7,975 bases of DNA from Labilithrix luteola. GTDB lineage: Bacteria > Myxococcota_A > Polyangia > Polyangiales > Polyangiaceae. Below are positions 1-6,818 of the stretch, piece by piece; the stretch's first letter is position 1; the number at the start of each line of letters is the position of its first letter. The position numbers and the translations under genes are program-made. The DNA lies in contig JAMFST010000796.1 of NCBI GenBank assembly GCA_026225435.1, positions 1 to 7,975 of the forward strand, in the 5' to 3' direction. Below the pieces are notes generated by a model, which saw only the letters and a list, made by a program, of their open reading frames with translations, made no database searches and was not told where the DNA came from.

Positions 1-792
1 GCCGGGCTGCTCGCGCGCGCGGACAAGGGGGTGCTCTTCCTCGACGAGATCGGCGAGCTGGGGCTCGACGAGCAGGCGATGCTCCTGCGCGCGCTCGAGG
101 AGAAGGTGTTCGTGCCGCTCGGCTCGGACCGCGAGGTGCGCAGCGATTTCCAGCTGCTCTGCGGCACCAACCGCGACCTGCGGCGTCAGATCGCCGCCGG
201 GACCTTCCGCGAGGATCTGCACGCGCGCATCGATCTGTGGACCTTCCGGCTGCCGGCGCTGCACGAGCGGCCGGAGGATCTAGCGCCGAACCTCGAGTAC
301 GAGCTCGGGCAGGCAACGCGTACGCTCGGACGGCACGTGACGATGAGCCGCGAGGCGCGCGAGCAGTTCCTCGCCGTCGCCCGCCGGCGCGTGTGGCCAG
401 GGAATTTCCGCGACTTCAACGCGGCAGTGACCCGCATGGCGACCCTCGCCGAAGGGGGGCGCATCACCGAGAAGGGCGTGGCGACGGAGCTGGCGCGGCT
501 CGCCGGTAACGACGTTACACGCAGCGCAGTCGCCGACGGCGCCGGGGCCGATGCGCGCGTCGTGCAGGTGCTCGGCGAGGAGCGCGCGGCGAAGCTGGAT
601 CGGTTCGATCGAGTGCAGCTCGCCGACGTGCTGGCGGTCTGCGCCGAGGCGTCGTCCCTCTCGGCAGCCGGCCGCGTGCTCTTCGCGTCGTCGCGCGAGA
701 CCAAGCGAAGCACCAACGACGCCGACCGCCTGCGCAAGTACCTGGCCAAGCTGGGGATCGACTTCGGCGCCATCGCGCGAAGTGGGCACTGA
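1..792 (+). CDS. rtcR: RtcR, sigma-54-dependent activator of RNA repair genes (3' part; start lies upstream of the window)
   Basis: This is the C-terminal 263 residues of a sigma-54 enhancer-binding protein, open from base 1 to TGA at 790-792. Visible in order are Walker B VLFLDE (fragment residues 11-16), sensor I GTNRDL (55-60), the arginine-finger segment FREDLHARI with R70 and R76, the WPGNFRD block (132-138) that replaces the usual WPGNVREL, and a C-terminal DNA-binding tail with STNDADRLRKYL from residue 237. The stretches LDEIGELG.DEQAMLLRA, GSDR.V.SDFQL, LWTF.LP and NDADRLRKYLA match E. coli RtcR closely as I remember it. In known RtcR the N-terminal CARF domain senses RNA ends, and the AAA+ domain drives sigma-54 RNA polymerase at rtcBA. 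The CARF domain, Walker A and GAFTGA loop would lie left of the window. The classical target is encoded divergently, so an rtcB-like gene may also lie to the left. Only 43 bases separate this gene from the next one on the same strand. Confidence 0.9.
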   Translation, partial: AGLLARADKGVLFLDEIGELGLDEQAMLLRALEEKVFVPLGSDREVRSDFQLLCGTNRDLRRQIAAGTFREDLHARIDLWTFRLPALHERPEDLAPNLEYELGQATRTLGRHVTMSREAREQFLAVARRRVWPGNFRDFNAAVTRMATLAEGGRITEKGVATELARLAGNDVTRSAVADGAGADARVVQVLGEERAAKLDRFDRVQLADVLAVCAEASSLSAAGRVLFASSRETKRSTNDADRLRKYLAKLGIDFGAIARSGH

Positions 793-835
793 CCGTTGTT
801 GAAGTCCTGAGCGCATCCGGGCAGCGTAAGCAGGC

Positions 836-2590
836 GTGCACCGAACCTCCCCCGCCCTCGCTGTCCTCGCGTTCGCCACGTCGTTCGCGACCGGCTGCTC
901 CGACTGCCGCCCGTCGGCCACTCCGGACGACGCCGGGGCGACCGCGAGCGCGTCGGCCAGCGCTGCGTCGCTGGTGCCGGAGGACAAGCCGCTCACCCTC
1001 GTCTTCGCGTACGGGAGCGAGAAGGAGAGCTGGATCAAGACCGAGCTCGCGGCCTTCGAGGCCACGGGCGCGAAGACCGCGACCGGACGGACCATCCACG
1101 TCGAGGGGCACGCCATGGGGTCGGGCGAGGCGCTCCAGGCGATCGTCGACGGCAAGCTGAAGGCGCACGTCTTCAGCCCGGCGTCGTCGCTCTACGACAA
1201 GCTGCTCGACGACGCATGGCTGAAGAAGGCGAGCAGCGGCGCCGCCGGTGGCACCCGGCCGCTGGTGGCGAGCGCGGATCCGCTGGTGCTCTCCCCGGTG
1301 GTCATCGCCATGTGGCGCCCGATGGCCGAGGCGCTCGGCGGGCCGAAGAAGCAGCTCTCCTGGCGCGATCTCCTCAAGGTGAGCACCACGCCCAAGGGGT
1401 GGAGCGCGCTCGGCGTCGCCAAGGGGGGCAGCTTCAAGTTCGGGCACACGCACCCCGAATTCTCCAACTCCGGCTTCCTCGCGGTGCTCGCCGAGGCCTA
1501 CGCCGGCGCGAGTCCTCACCACGAGGGCTCTGCCCTCGCCCGCCGCGACCTCACGACGGCCGACGTGGACGCGCCGGCGACGCGCGCGCTGCTCTCGTCG
1601 GTCGAGAGCACCATCGTCCACTATGGCAAGTCGACCGGGTTCTTCGCCGACAAGATGGTCGAGCGCGGGCCGACGTACCTGTCGGCGGCGGTGCTCTACG
1701 AGAACCTGGTGATCGAGTCGTACGGGAAGTCCCCCGCCGAGCCGCTGGTGGCGATCTATCCGGTGGAGGGGACCTTCTGGTCGGACCATCCGTTCTCGGT
1801 GCTCGACGCCGACTGGGTCGGGCCGGACGAGAAGGACGCGGGCGCCAAGCTGCTCGCCTTCCTCAAGTCGCGGCCGGCGCAGGAGAAGGCGATGGAGCTC
1901 GGGTTTCGACCGGCCGACGCGAGCATCCCCATCGCCAGCCCGATCGACGCCGACCATGGCGTCGACCCGAAGCAGCCCTCGACGGTGCTCCCCGTTCCCG
2001 ACGTGAAGGTGCTCAACGAGCTGCTCTCCGTGTGGCACCAGACGAAGAAGGGGGCCGACGTGATCCTCGTCTTCGACAAGTCGGGGAGCATGCGCGGCGC
2101 GCCGCTCGACAGCGCACGCAAGGGGGCCGAGAGCTTCTTCGAGCACTTCCGCCACGACGACCAGCTGACGCTCATGGTCTTCGACGACAAGGTGTATCCG
2201 CCGGTCGGGCCGCTCCCCGCCGACACCGGTCTGATGCAGCTCGATCACCAGCTCGACACACTGGAGGCCAGCGGCGGCACCTCGCTCTACGACGCGGTCG
2301 ACGCGGCCTATGCGCTGTCGGTCGATCGGGTGAAGCTCGATCCGTCGCGCGCCCACGCCGTCGTGGTGATGACCGACGGCGCAGACGAGAACAGCAAGCT
2401 GACGCTGGATGCGCTCTCGCGTCGCTTTCCTCCCGAGGAGACCGCCGTGCGCGTCTTCGCCATCGCCTACGGCGAGCAGGCGCAGACCAAGGTGCTGGAG
2501 CAGATCGCCGATTCGGCCCGCGGGAGCTGGGCGAAGGGGACCGTCGACTCCATAGGGGACGTGTATCTTGATATGGCCTCGTTCTTCTGA
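836..2590 (+). CDS. Lipoprotein: solute-binding-protein domain fused to a von Willebrand factor A domain
   Basis: The product has 584 residues and starts at GTG, the first usable start after an in-frame TAA at 827-829. The ribosome site is weak. A signal peptide ends in a lipobox-like FATGC with the lipid-acceptor Cys at 21, followed by Ser, so outer-membrane retention is expected. A low-complexity Ala/Ser linker runs to about residue 50. Residues about 50-400 form an SBP-like domain, with GHTHPEFSNSG at 203-213, STGFF from 266 and FWSDHP at 314-319. Residues about 408-584 are a vWA domain with a complete MIDAS metal site: DKSGS (D414, S416, S418), T482 in GGTSLYDA and D514 in MTDGADE. It should therefore bind Mg2+ and a partner protein. 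The SBP half is paralogous to the product of 3381-4604. No transporter permease lies nearby, so ligand sensing or complex assembly at the envelope is more likely than import. The exact ligand is unknown. Confidence 0.88.
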   Translation: MHRTSPALAVLAFATSFATGCSDCRPSATPDDAGATASASASAASLVPEDKPLTLVFAYGSEKESWIKTELAAFEATGAKTATGRTIHVEGHAMGSGEALQAIVDGKLKAHVFSPASSLYDKLLDDAWLKKASSGAAGGTRPLVASADPLVLSPVVIAMWRPMAEALGGPKKQLSWRDLLKVSTTPKGWSALGVAKGGSFKFGHTHPEFSNSGFLAVLAEAYAGASPHHEGSALARRDLTTADVDAPATRALLSSVESTIVHYGKSTGFFADKMVERGPTYLSAAVLYENLVIESYGKSPAEPLVAIYPVEGTFWSDHPFSVLDADWVGPDEKDAGAKLLAFLKSRPAQEKAMELGFRPADASIPIASPIDADHGVDPKQPSTVLPVPDVKVLNELLSVWHQTKKGADVILVFDKSGSMRGAPLDSARKGAESFFEHFRHDDQLTLMVFDDKVYPPVGPLPADTGLMQLDHQLDTLEASGGTSLYDAVDAAYALSVDRVKLDPSRAHAVVVMTDGADENSKLTLDALSRRFPPEETAVRVFAIAYGEQAQTKVLEQIADSARGSWAKGTVDSIGDVYLDMASFF

Positions 2591-2592
2591 CC

Positions 2593-3384
2593 ATGACCGA
2601 CTGGAGTCGATTCGCGCGCGCCAGCACCGCCAAGATGAACCTCGTCGTCGGCGGAGCGGCCGCGGTGGGCGCCGCCGCCTTGCACTCGCTGCCGGTGCTC
2701 GCGGTGGGCGCGGTGGCCTACTCGGCGCTGGTCGCCTGGGATCTCGTCGGTGCCAGGAAGAACGACGGCGACCAAGGCGCGCCGCGGCCCCGCGTGCGCA
2801 TCGTGGGGCCGCCGCTCGATCCGATGTCGGTGAGCGACGAGCCGACGCGCGCCACCTTGCGGGTCATCGTGGCCGCACGCGAGAGCATCGACCGGGTGAT
2901 CGCCGAGGCGCCGCCCGAGGTGCACGAGCAGATCGACGCGTCGCTGGTGTCGCTCGCCGAGCTGGAGGAGCGGGCGGCGCACCTCGCCAAGCGCAACGAC
3001 GGGCTCGCGCGCTACCTGCAGACGCAGAGCCGGCGCGCCATCCGGGGCGAGTGCGAGCACCTGGCCGCGCGGGTCGAGACGACGGCCGATCCGGAGACGC
3101 GCGTCCAGCTGCAGGCGGCGCTCACGGCGCGGCAGGAGCACCTCGAGGTGGTGACCGACCTCAAACGGACGAAGGAGCGCATCGACGCGACGCTGCTCAG
3201 CATCGCCTCCACGCTCGACGGGCTGTCGGCGCGGATCGTGCGGGCCTCGGGCGCGGACACGAGCGCGTTCGCCGGGGATGACGTGAAGGAGGAGCTGGCC
3301 CAGATGAACATCGAGATCGGGACGTTCGAAGAGACCCTCAAGACGCTCGCCGAGCTCGAGCCGGCGAAGGCCGCGCGCACGTGA
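2593..3384 (+). CDS. Small inner-membrane protein with N-terminal membrane hairpin and long helical cytoplasmic tail
   Basis: The product has 263 residues and starts at ATG only 2 bases after the stop of the vWA lipoprotein gene. There is no clear ribosome site, so it is probably translated by coupling. Residues about 16-31 and 33-50 are two closely spaced hydrophobic segments with basic residues on both outer sides (RFAR before, ARK after). This predicts a hairpin with both ends in the cytoplasm. Residues about 80-263 are strongly charged and helical, with heptad-like stretches (for example ELEERAAHLAKRND and the E/K-rich region near 180-200), typical of a coiled coil. It lies between two solute-binding proteins, which suggests a membrane adaptor linking envelope components to the cytoplasm. 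I do not recognise the family with certainty. XpaC-like proteins, which combine a membrane hairpin with a coiled coil and are often found with TelA and vWA proteins, are a possible match from memory. Existence of the gene is secure; function is not. Confidence 0.82.
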   Translation: MTDWSRFARASTAKMNLVVGGAAAVGAAALHSLPVLAVGAVAYSALVAWDLVGARKNDGDQGAPRPRVRIVGPPLDPMSVSDEPTRATLRVIVAARESIDRVIAEAPPEVHEQIDASLVSLAELEERAAHLAKRNDGLARYLQTQSRRAIRGECEHLAARVETTADPETRVQLQAALTARQEHLEVVTDLKRTKERIDATLLSIASTLDGLSARIVRASGADTSAFAGDDVKEELAQMNIEIGTFEETLKTLAELEPAKAART

Positions 3385-4604
3385 AGGCCAAGCTCGTCAT
3401 CGTCGTCGGCTTCCTCGCCGCGGTCATCGCCATCGTCCTCTTCACCCGCGGCAAGGACGGCAGCGCGGGGCCCGATCCTTCGGCCGACGCCAGCCCCGGC
3501 CCGGCCGCCGCCGGCAAGGACGGCTCGCCCGGCACCACCACGGCGATCTCCATGCTCTACAGCACGGAGAAGAAGGAGTGGATCGAGGCGGCCGCCGCCT
3601 CCTTCAAGAAGGTCCACCCGGAGATCGAGGTCACCCTCGTCGGCCGCGGATCGATCGCCGCCGCCGAGGACATCGTCTCCGGCAAGGAGAAGCCGACCCT
3701 CTTCAGCCCGGCCGACACGCTGGTGCTGAACCTCGCCGCCAGCGACTGGAAGAGCAAAGGAAACGGGGCTGGCGGAGACAACGGCGATCTCTTCGCCACC
3801 AGCGGTGACGACGCGCCGCAGTCGCTGGTGATCACCCCGCTCGTCTTCGTCGTCTGGGAAGACCGCGCGCAGGTGCTGCTCAAGGCCTCGCACGGCGTCA
3901 TCAGCTGGAAGTCGCTGCGCAAGGCGATTGCCTCGAACCAGGGCTGGCCGGCCATCGGCGGCAAGCCGGCGTGGGGCTTCGTCAAGCTGGGGCACACCGA
4001 TCCGACGCAGTCGAACTCGGGCTTGCAGGCGCTCTACCTCATGTCGCTCGAGTACTACGGCAAGCCGCAGGTGGAGGTCGGCGATCTGCTCAAGCCGGAC
4101 TACCAGGCCTTCGTCGGCGACATCGAGCGCGGCGTCTCCACGTTCGAGAGCTCCACCGGCACCTTCATGACCGACATGGTCCGCTTCGGGCCGTCCAAGT
4201 ACGACGTCTCGGTGGTGTACGAGAACCTGGCCATCAGCCAGATCGAGAACGCCCAGGGGCGCTGGGGCAACCTGCGCGTCTACTACCCGCAGACCACCCT
4301 GTGGAGCGACCACCCCGCGGTCATCCTCCAGGGCGCGTGGGTCACCCCGGCGCAGAAGGCCGCGGCGCGCACCTGGCTCGAGCACCTGCGCAGCCGCGAG
4401 ACCCAGGAGCGCGCGCTCGCCTTCGGGTTCCGCCCGGGCGATCCGTCCGTCCCGGTGAAGACCGCCGACGCGAGCAATCCGTACACGCGGCTCGCGCAGT
4501 ATGGCGTGCAGGTGGACATCCCGCCGGTGGCCAAGGCCCCCGAGGGGAGCGTGGTCCGGAACCTTATGACGATGTGGTCGCGACTGGTGGGCAGCAGGCG
4601 CTGA
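3381..4604 (+). CDS. Membrane-anchored solute-binding protein, paralogue of the SBP half of the vWA lipoprotein
   Basis: The product has 407 residues. Its GTG start overlaps the preceding TGA in a GTGA tetranucleotide, and GAAGG lies 10 bases upstream. Residues about 3-21 are one hydrophobic segment without a lipobox cysteine or obvious cleavage site, so a signal anchor is likely. A Gly/Pro/Asp-rich linker runs to about 52. The rest is an SBP-like fold: SMLYSTEKKEWIEAAA near 55-70, GHTDPTQSNSG at 204-214, STGTF from 258, VVYENLAIS, LWSDHP at 307-312, and GFRPGD near the end. All these blocks recur in the same order and at similar spacing in the vWA lipoprotein (GHTHPEFSNSG, STGFF, VLYENLVIE, FWSDHP, GFRPAD). 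The two genes therefore arose by duplication, with the vWA domain either gained by one copy or lost from the other. The length fits a full SBP. No permease or ATPase gene accompanies it, so it may sense a ligand or act as a structural partner. The ligand is not predictable. Confidence 0.86.
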   Translation: MKAKLVIVVGFLAAVIAIVLFTRGKDGSAGPDPSADASPGPAAAGKDGSPGTTTAISMLYSTEKKEWIEAAAASFKKVHPEIEVTLVGRGSIAAAEDIVSGKEKPTLFSPADTLVLNLAASDWKSKGNGAGGDNGDLFATSGDDAPQSLVITPLVFVVWEDRAQVLLKASHGVISWKSLRKAIASNQGWPAIGGKPAWGFVKLGHTDPTQSNSGLQALYLMSLEYYGKPQVEVGDLLKPDYQAFVGDIERGVSTFESSTGTFMTDMVRFGPSKYDVSVVYENLAISQIENAQGRWGNLRVYYPQTTLWSDHPAVILQGAWVTPAQKAAARTWLEHLRSRETQERALAFGFRPGDPSVPVKTADASNPYTRLAQYGVQVDIPPVAKAPEGSVVRNLMTMWSRLVGSRR

Positions 4605-4605
4605 C

Positions 4606-4707
4606 GTCTACGGAGAGCGACCCCTCCCAGTAAACCTCCATCGAGAAGGTGCCTCGCGCGTCGGTGACCACCAACCCCTGCGATCCGTCGGCGACGAACG
4701 TGCGCCC
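4606..4707 (-). pseudogene. Possible remnant of a minus-strand coding sequence (unidentified)
   Basis: Read on the minus strand, this stretch gives 34 residues of natural-looking composition, including VVTDARGTFSMEVYWEGS, with G or C at about 90% of third codon positions. The frame is the same as that of the phosphate-transporter remnant to its right and begins directly after that remnant's TGA. It runs into a TAA at 4563-4565, inside the end of the SBP gene on the other strand. There is no credible start or complete domain. It may be a decayed gene end or chance. I do not recognise the family. Confidence 0.3.
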
Positions 4708-4827
4708 TCAGAACACCCCGAGCGCGAGGTGCGCGCCGCCGGCCAGCAGCGCGGCCACCGGCACGGTGAACACCCAGGCCCAGACGATGCGCCGGGCCAC
4801 GGTCCAGCGTAGCCGCGCTAGGTCCTC
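4708..4827 (-). pseudogene. C-terminal remnant of a PiT-family inorganic phosphate transporter
   Basis: The minus-strand frame ending in TGA (4708-4710) encodes LARLRWTVARRIVWAWVFTV followed by PVAALLAGGAHLALGVF. This pattern of an R.W..A..IV.AWV.T.P..A motif and a last hydrophobic helix is characteristic of the final transmembrane segment of PiT-type phosphate permeases. Intact members have roughly 330-500 residues; only about 39 are visible here. Upstream, the same frame turns into Ser-rich antisense of the neighbouring gene, and no ATG or GTG lies in frame before the homologous part. It is therefore a truncated leftover rather than a gene. Identification rests on remembered family features and not on an alignment. 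Confidence 0.55.
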
Positions 4828-4867
4828 CGCCGTACGCCGCGGTGAACACTCCGCTCGCGCCAGGGCG

Positions 4868-5467
4868 CTATTTCTCGATGAGCCCGACGAGCAACAGGTC
4901 GCGCCCGTCGTCCTTGGCGAGCTGGATGCCTCGACCGATCGCCAGCAGCGTGGTCGCCATCTCCTCTTCCTCGCCGCGCGCGCCGGAGTAGGCCGCCATC
5001 GCCCGGACAGCCCTCTTCATGCCGCCGGCGCGCTCGATCAACGCGGGCCACTCCTCGGCGAGCCGGGCGACACCCTTGGCGCGGAAGCGGGCGACCGCCT
5101 GGCCGCGGAGGAAGCCGACGCCCCGCGGGATGGCGATGGCGCGGTCGGCCAGGACCACGGCCGGACAGATGGACGTCGTGACCTTGCGCGTCGAAGGGCC
5201 GGCCAGGCGGGCGCCGAAGCCCTTCTTCTCGCCGCGCGCGTCCACGTAGGCGAGCGTCTGGTCCCCCTTGCGGGGCGCCTTCCCGTCGACGAGCCGGGCA
5301 ATCTGCCGCGGCGCGAAGGGGGCGCCGGCGGCGGGGTCGAACACGGCCGAGCCGCTGCCGTCGACCACGTCCTCGAGGACCTGCTTGGTGCGCTGCAGAT
5401 CGTCGTGCAGGGCGCGGGCCGCGGAGGGCTCGAGCCAGGCGACGTAACTGTCGAAGGATTCGCTCAC
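4868..5467 (-). CDS. Hypothetical soluble protein of about 199 residues
   Basis: This is the only minus-strand frame here with a balanced amino-acid composition. The overlapping plus-strand frames are Arg/Gly/Ala-rich shadows. It starts at GTG (5465-5467) with SESFDSYVAWLEPSAAR and ends with LLLVGLIEK and TAG at 4868-4870. No signal peptide, membrane segment or recognisable catalytic motif is visible. The N-terminal third is helical and acidic; the middle has basic and hydrophobic stretches around KVTTSICPAVVLADRAIAIP; an EEEE run sits near residue 167. The frame stays open 5' of the GTG to TAG at 5540-5542 and reads protein-like there (LTEAARYLVHRRLDLAPV), with CTG the only possible earlier start. 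The true N-terminus may thus be longer, or the gene may be 5'-truncated. It is transcribed away from the serine hydrolase gene and toward the SBP operon. Function unknown. Confidence 0.65.
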   Translation of the reverse strand: MSESFDSYVAWLEPSAARALHDDLQRTKQVLEDVVDGSGSAVFDPAAGAPFAPRQIARLVDGKAPRKGDQTLAYVDARGEKKGFGARLAGPSTRKVTTSICPAVVLADRAIAIPRGVGFLRGQAVARFRAKGVARLAEEWPALIERAGGMKRAVRAMAAYSGARGEEEEMATTLLAIGRGIQLAKDDGRDLLLVGLIEK

Positions 5468-5545
5468 AGGTGCCAGGTCCAGCCGGCGGTGTACCAGGTA
5501 ACGCGCCGCTTCCGTCAGTTGGTTTCGATCCAGGTGCGCCTATTC

Positions 5546-5582
5546 GTGACGCGGTGACGCTTTGTGCCGACAGTTTGCGTCA
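5546..5582. repeat. TGACGC direct and inverted repeat cluster in the divergent intergenic gap (possible operator)
   Basis: GTGACGC occurs at 5546-5552 and again at 5554-5560, an 8-base period. Its inverted core GCGTCA is at 5577-5582, giving TGACGC-N16-GCGTCA. The heptamer ATTCGTG also occurs twice, at 5542-5548 and 5582-5588. The cluster lies between the divergent genes at 4868-5467 and 5644-6804, where a regulator site would be expected. No convincing -35/-10 pair accompanies it, so its role is conjecture. Confidence 0.3.
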
Positions 5583-5634
5583 TTCGTGCCCTCCCCCAGC
5601 GCCGTTGACGAGCCCGGAGCACCGCCGCAGGCTC

Positions 5635-5639
5635 GGAGG
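5635..5639 (+). promoter_or_regulatory. Ribosome binding site fixing the serine hydrolase start
   Basis: GGAGG ends 4 bases before the ATG at 5644. It is the only strong Shine-Dalgarno match near the 5' end of this frame and supports the 5644 start over upstream alternatives such as 5470. Confidence 0.6.
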
Positions 5640-5643
5640 CGAC

Positions 5644-6804
5644 ATGACCGCCCGTGCCCTGATTTCCGGAACGTGCGAGGCCCGCTTCGAGCCCGTGCGG
5701 GCCGCCTTCGCCCAGCAGCTCGACTCCGGCAACGAGCTGGGTGCGAGCCTGTTCGTCGACATCGACGGCCAGACGGTGCTCGACCTGTGGGGCGGCTGGC
5801 GCGACGCGGACAGGAACGTCGCCTGGACCGAGGACACGATCACCAACGTCTGGTCGACCACCAAGACCATCACCAACCTCGCGGCGCTGATGCTGGTGGA
5901 CCGCGGGAAGATCGACCCGCACGCGCCGGTGGCGACCTACTGGCCCGAGTTCGCCGCGGGCGGTAAGGAGCGGGTCCTGGTGCGCCACCTGCTGGCGCAC
6001 ACCTCCGGCGTGTCGGGGTGGGATCCGCCGTTCGCCGCGCGGGACATGTACGACTGGACGTCGTCGACGGCGAAGCTCGCCGCGCAGAGGCCCTGGTGGG
6101 AGCCGGGCACGTCCTCGGGGTACCACGCGGCCAACCAGGGGCACCTGGTCGGCGAGGTGGTCCGGAGGGTCACCGGCAAGCCGCTCAAGCAGTTCGTGGC
6201 CGAGGAGATCGCCGGGCCGCTCGGCGCGGATTTCCAGATCGGCGCGCGCGAGGAGGACTGGGGGCGCATCGCGCCGGTGGTGCCGCCCCCGCCGCTCGCC
6301 GTCGATCTGGGCAACCTGCCCAAGGAGAGCCCCGCGTTCCGGACCTTCACCGGTCCGGCGATGAATCCCGCCGCGGCGAACACACCGGAGTGGCGCCGCG
6401 CCGACATGGGCGCGACCAACGGCCACGGCAACGCGCGCTCGGTCGCCCGCATCATGCGCGCGCTGTCGCTCGGAGGCACGGTCAACGGCGTGAAGCTGCT
6501 CTCGCCGGAGACGATCGCGCTCGTCTTCGCGGAGCAGAGCCACGGCGTCGACCTGGTCCTCGGCGTGAACCTCCGCTTCGGCATCGGCTACGCGCTGCCC
6601 GAGGCGAGGACCATCCCCTACGTCTCGCCGCGCGGCACCGACGCGCGCGTCTGCTTCTGGGGCGGCTGGGGCGGCTCGCTCATCGTCATGGACACCGAGT
6701 CACGCGTCACCATCGCCTACATGATGAACAAGATGGCCCCGGGAATCATCGGCTCGGACCGCTCCGAGAGCTACGTCCGCGCCATCCACGCCTGCCTGCC
6801 CTGA
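5644..6804 (+). CDS. Serine hydrolase of the class C beta-lactamase fold (EstB-like carboxylesterase)
   Basis: The product has 386 residues from the ATG preceded by GGAGG. The frame is open further upstream to about 5470, but that part is poorly protein-like. The catalytic S-x-x-K motif is STTK, S71-K74, in VWSTTKTITNLAAL. The conserved LLAHTSG block follows, then the tyrosine segment YHAANQGHLVGE with Y160 as likely general base. FWGGWGGS at 338-345 holds the WGG that replaces the KTG box in EstB-type esterases. No signal peptide is visible, so the enzyme should be cytoplasmic. Family members hydrolyse esters, lactones or sometimes amides, and are rarely true beta-lactamases. The next gene starts 14 bases downstream and encodes an acyl-CoA synthetase, which suggests hydrolysis followed by CoA activation of the released acid. 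The natural substrate is unknown, and resistance to beta-lactams should not be assumed. Confidence 0.9.
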   Translation: MTARALISGTCEARFEPVRAAFAQQLDSGNELGASLFVDIDGQTVLDLWGGWRDADRNVAWTEDTITNVWSTTKTITNLAALMLVDRGKIDPHAPVATYWPEFAAGGKERVLVRHLLAHTSGVSGWDPPFAARDMYDWTSSTAKLAAQRPWWEPGTSSGYHAANQGHLVGEVVRRVTGKPLKQFVAEEIAGPLGADFQIGAREEDWGRIAPVVPPPPLAVDLGNLPKESPAFRTFTGPAMNPAAANTPEWRRADMGATNGHGNARSVARIMRALSLGGTVNGVKLLSPETIALVFAEQSHGVDLVLGVNLRFGIGYALPEARTIPYVSPRGTDARVCFWGGWGGSLIVMDTESRVTIAYMMNKMAPGIIGSDRSESYVRAIHACLP

Positions 6805-6818
6805 TCGAGAGAGCCACC

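Noticed and set aside
782..799. Sigma-54-like promoter TGGGCAC...TTGTT at the end of rtcR, ahead of the vWA lipoprotein gene
   Set aside because: The spacing between the GG and TTG elements is one base too long, and the invariant GC of the -12 element is missing.
515..2356. Long minus-strand open frame of 613 codons across rtcR and the vWA gene
   Set aside because: Its product is dominated by Arg, Gly, Leu, Val and His as expected for antisense of GC-rich genes, and the plus strand encodes well-conserved RtcR and MIDAS motifs there.
3012..4385. Minus-strand open frame of 457 codons over the SBP gene
   Set aside because: Antisense shadow; the plus-strand frame carries the conserved SBP blocks shared with its paralogue.
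4649..5557. Plus-strand open frame opposite the hypothetical gene
   Set aside because: Arg/Gly/Ala-rich composition with no recognisable motif, whereas the minus frame at 4868-5467 has balanced composition.
5605..5610. TTGACG as a -35 promoter element for the serine hydrolase gene
   Set aside because: No -10-like hexamer lies at a suitable distance; the following sequence is GC-rich.
5470..5643. Upstream start for the serine hydrolase giving 58 more residues
   Set aside because: The added part is Pro/Ala-rich without homology features, and a good ribosome site stands before the ATG at 5644.
5515..6543. Minus-strand open frame over the serine hydrolase gene
   Set aside because: Shadow of a gene with intact STTK, tyrosine and WGG motifs on the plus strand.
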